This document shows, piece after piece, positions 61,681 through 64,000 of a stretch of 64,000 nucleotides of DNA; positions within the stretch are counted from its first letter, which is position 1; every line of letters starts with the position of its first letter. Made by a program: the position numbers and the translations under genes. The notes beneath the pieces are model-generated. The model saw only the letters and a list, made by a program, of their open reading frames with translations. It was not told the DNA's origin and searched no databases. The DNA is taken from the NCBI RefSeq assembly GCF_036924645.1, contig NZ_JAZHRX010000001.1, forward strand, positions 496,001 to 560,000, given 5' to 3'. This DNA comes from Bradyrhizobium sp. AZCC 2176 (GTDB lineage: Bacteria > Pseudomonadota > Alphaproteobacteria > Rhizobiales > Xanthobacteraceae).

Positions 61681-62920
61681 CGGCGAGCGCCTCGTCATCG
61701 ACCATGTCGGCCATCACGGCGACGGCGTCGCCATCGCCGGCGGCGGCAACATCTATGTGCCGTACACGCTGGGCGGCGAGATAGTCGAGGTCGCGCCTGT
61801 TGCCGGCCACCATCCCGACCGCCGGCGATTGCTCAAGGTCGAGGCTGCAAGCGCGGAGCGGATCTCGCCGTTCTGTCCGCATTTCGGTGTCTGCGGCGGC
61901 TGCGCGATCCAGCACTGGGATGCCGCCCCCTATCGCGCCTGGAAGCGCGAGCTCGTGGTGACGACGCTGTCGCAGGCGGGAATCGATTGCGACGTGGCGC
62001 CTTTGGTCGATGCCCATGGCGCGGGCCGCCGGCGCATCACCCTGCATGCACGAATGGGAACGCACGATGTGCTCAAGGTCGGCTATGCGGCGGCCGGTTC
62101 GCACGACATCATTCCGATCGACCGCTGCCCGATCCTCGACCCGCAACTCGGCGGCGCGATCGAAGCAGCCTGGGCCGTCGCCGAGCCGCTGATCTCGATG
62201 AGCAAGCCGCTCGACATCCAGGTCACTGCGACCAATAGCGGGTTGGACATCGATGTACGCGGCTCCGGCCGGCTGTCGACCGCCTTGATCACAAACCTGT
62301 CGCGCATCGCCGAACAGCATCGGCTGGCGCGGCTGACGCGGCACGGCGAGCTGGTCTTGATGCGAACGCCGCCCACAATTTCGATCGGCGCCGCGCAGGT
62401 GGCGCTGCCGCCCGGCTCGTTCCTGCAGGCAACGGTCGCCGGTGAGGAGGCGCTGGCGGCGCTGGTGTCCGACCACTGCAAGCGCGGCAAACATATCGCC
62501 GATCTATTTTGCGGGGTCGGCCCGTTCACGCTGCGGCTTGCGGCGAAGTCGCGTATCGCCGCCTTCGACAGCGACGCCGGCGCGGTCGCCGCATTGCAGA
62601 AGGCCGCGACTTCGACGCCAGGACTGAAGCCGGTCAAGGCGGAGGCACGCGACCTGTTTCGCCGACCGCTGATGCCGCAGGAACTGCGGGACTACGACAT
62701 GGTGGTGTTCGACCCGCCGCGCCAGGGCGCGCAGGCGCAGGCGATACAGCTCGCGGCCAGCAAGGTGCCGACGGTGGTTGCGGTATCGTGCAACGTCACG
62801 ACATTCGCGCGCGACGCAAAAATCCTGATCGACGGCGGCTACAAGATCGACGGCGTCACCCCGGTCGACCAATTCCGCCACACGCCGCATGTCGAATTGG
62901 TGGCAAGGTTCAGGCGGTAG
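61673..62920 (+). CDS. TRAM-domain RNA m5U methyltransferase (TrmA/RlmD family)
   Basis: 415 residues. TRAM-like N-terminus ([30 protein letters not shown]), a 4Fe-4S cysteine set [28 protein letters not shown] motif [27 protein letters not shown] and the catalytic Cys in [13 protein letters not shown]. It methylates uridine C5 in 23S rRNA or tRNA; the exact site cannot be read. GTG 61673 overlaps the tlyA stop, so the pair is coupled; the frame extends upstream to 61538 inside tlyA. Confidence 0.9.
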   Translation: MADGERLVIDHVGHHGDGVAIAGGGNIYVPYTLGGEIVEVAPVAGHHPDRRRLLKVEAASAERISPFCPHFGVCGGCAIQHWDAAPYRAWKRELVVTTLSQAGIDCDVAPLVDAHGAGRRRITLHARMGTHDVLKVGYAAAGSHDIIPIDRCPILDPQLGGAIEAAWAVAEPLISMSKPLDIQVTATNSGLDIDVRGSGRLSTALITNLSRIAEQHRLARLTRHGELVLMRTPPTISIGAAQVALPPGSFLQATVAGEEALAALVSDHCKRGKHIADLFCGVGPFTLRLAAKSRIAAFDSDAGAVAALQKAATSTPGLKPVKAEARDLFRRPLMPQELRDYDMVVFDPPRQGAQAQAIQLAASKVPTVVAVSCNVTTFARDAKILIDGGYKIDGVTPVDQFRHTPHVELVARFRR

Positions 62921-62926
62921 CAGACG

Positions 62927-63052
62927 CTCGTAGCCCAGATGGAGCGCAGCGCAATCCGGGGGCAACATTGTCGCTTGTGGAATCCCGGATTGCGCGGAGC
63001 CTGTCATCGGGCGCGCATTCGCGCGACCCGTTGGCTCCGTCCGGGCTACGAG
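62927..63052. repeat. Palindromic dispersed repeat at a convergent junction
   Basis: CTCGTAGCCC (62927-62936) pairs with GGGCTACGAG (63043-63052); AATCCGGG and CCCGGATT inside also pair. It lies between two convergent genes and may also stop transcription. The motif is a common Bradyrhizobium repeat in my recollection. Confidence 0.75.
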
Positions 63053-63056
63053 GTAG

Positions 63057-63920
63057 CTACCTTCCCCACCGGTCCTGCCAGATCTTCTCGCCGATCATGC
63101 AGTTGACGCGCGGCTCACGGCCGGCGGCTGGTACGACCGGGCGTTCGGGGGTACGGCCCGCGATCTCGAGCAGCAACTTGGTGCGGATCGCTTCCTTGAA
63201 CTTGTCGCGGTCCTTGATCGTGACGACGAAGGAGCCGGGGCCGCCGATGACGCAGTCCTCGTAATAGAGATCGAGGTTGTCGATATCCATGGTGGAATAG
63301 GACGGCTCCTTCACCATGATCGGCAGGCCGTTGATGACGATGCCCTTTTCCACCGCGGCATCGCGTGCGATGACGACGGGCGCACCGTTGTTGTTCGGGC
63401 CATCGCCGGAAATATCGATCACGCGCCGCAGGCCGCGGTGCGGGTTCTCGTCGAAAAGCGGCATCGCGAAGTTGATCGCACCCGAAATCGAGGTGCGCGA
63501 CGCCCGGCGGATCGGGGTCTTGATGATTTCATTGGCGACGGCATCGGCCGTCTCGGGCCCGTCGATCAGGCGCCACGGGATGATGATCTTCTGGTCAGTG
63601 GAGGCTGCCCATTCGAAATAGGTTACCGCGATCCTGCCGTTCGGGCCGCTCTTCAGCGCCTGCAGGAACTCCTTGGAGACGATCGCCTGCGCATAGCCCT
63701 CGCGCTGCAGCGCGAGTTCGTCCATGTCCATCGAATAGGAGACGTCGACGGCGAGGACGAGTTCGACGTCGACGGTCGGATTGGCTTCCTTGTCGGCCAG
63801 TTGACGGCCATCGGCGCTGGGTTGGTGGCCCAGCCGGTTCGGCGCGGCAAAACCCGCCACATCGCCGCCGGCGAGTACGCCCGCTACAAGCACGACCCCG
63901 ATCGAGACATACCAGCGCAT
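63057..63920 (-). CDS. DUF1194 protein with von Willebrand A-like domain, exported
   Basis: 287 residues. Signal peptide MRWYVSIGVVLVAGVLAGGDVAGFA; the mature part has a MIDAS DVSYSMD (DxSxS) and DISGDGPNNNGAPVV, the hallmarks of DUF1194. ALKSGPNGRIAVTYFEWAASTDQKIIIPW is also conserved. A periplasmic metal-dependent adhesion or assembly role is inferred from the fold. ATG 63920 has GGGAGGG; longer starts at 63956 and 63974 are possible. The start lies within the window. Confidence 0.85.
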   Translation of the reverse strand: MRWYVSIGVVLVAGVLAGGDVAGFAAPNRLGHQPSADGRQLADKEANPTVDVELVLAVDVSYSMDMDELALQREGYAQAIVSKEFLQALKSGPNGRIAVTYFEWAASTDQKIIIPWRLIDGPETADAVANEIIKTPIRRASRTSISGAINFAMPLFDENPHRGLRRVIDISGDGPNNNGAPVVIARDAAVEKGIVINGLPIMVKEPSYSTMDIDNLDLYYEDCVIGGPGSFVVTIKDRDKFKEAIRTKLLLEIAGRTPERPVVPAAGREPRVNCMIGEKIWQDRWGR

Positions 63921-64000
63921 TGCGGCCCTCCCGTCGAACGACAGTAATCGTGACATGCAAAGCGGCCGACGCAAAGCGCTGAAATCATTTGTCCTTCACA
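63921..64000. other. Window end
   Basis: Only the upstream region of the DUF1194 gene is present; no further feature is visible. Confidence 0.5.

Noticed and set aside
1..64000. CRISPR arrays, rRNA operons, insertion sequences, nif/nod/photosynthesis genes
   Set aside because: Looked for on both strands; no regularly spaced repeats, no transposase or integrase motifs and no such genes were recognised.

Overview
The window looks like the chromosome of a Bradyrhizobium-type alphaproteobacterium (Bradyrhizobium or a close Nitrobacteraceae relative). The evidence is high GC with strong third-position bias, a GcrA-family regulator, a GAAC-N7-GAAC SOS operator of the alphaproteobacterial type, the core order HDAC-like / xseB / membrane hydrolase / dxs / tlyA / TRAM-methyltransferase, and several kinds of dispersed palindromic intergenic repeats that I recall from Bradyrhizobium genomes. 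No species call is possible from the window alone.

Layout. 0.4-7.6 kb holds small conserved genes: an NDUFA9-like epimerase, a Cys-rich zinc protein, a secreted phospholipase A2-like protein, a histone-H1-like basic protein and a GreA-like factor. It also holds a divergent pair, DNA polymerase IV and a HerA-type ATPase, that share one LexA box. 7.8-15.9 kb is a peptide-type ABC importer (five overlapping genes, minus strand) divergent from a LacI regulator that is coupled to an amidase; two matching AAACGTTT operators lie between them. 16.0-22.9 kb is a xylose operon: LacI-type regulator, xylB, xylA and a Frc-like CUT2 sugar importer.

23.0-41.3 kb lies between a 3' fragment of tRNA-Gln and the intact tRNA-Gln gene, which share a 29-bp direct repeat. 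I interpret this as an integrated island of about 18.2 kb without a recognisable integrase. Its cargo is a MexEF-like efflux system with a TetR repressor; a second RND efflux operon containing an SnoaL-like gene flanked by remnants of another MFP and another RND gene; a divergent TetR/alpha-beta-hydrolase pair with two matching long palindromes; a frameshifted HExxH protein with a basic-tailed neighbour; and a large zinc-ribbon/cyclase/AAA/TPR signalling protein.

41.6-52.4 kb is mixed: acyl-CoA dehydrogenase, an M15-like secreted protein, GcrA-like regulator, a TM/coiled-coil protein with a small partner, a complex structured dispersed repeat, two unknown accessory genes (one frameshifted), and a vapBC module with a broken vapC. 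51.4-64 kb is mostly core metabolism: VOC dioxygenase, enoyl-CoA hydratase, 5'-nucleotidase, HDAC-like amidohydrolase, xseB, dxs, nucleoside deoxyribosyltransferase, tlyA, a TrmA/RlmD-like methyltransferase and a DUF1194 protein, with palindromic repeats in many of the gaps.

Starts were moved from the longest reading frame where a ribosome-binding site, overlap or family N-terminus supports it. No CRISPR, rRNA, replication origin, transposase or integrase was seen.
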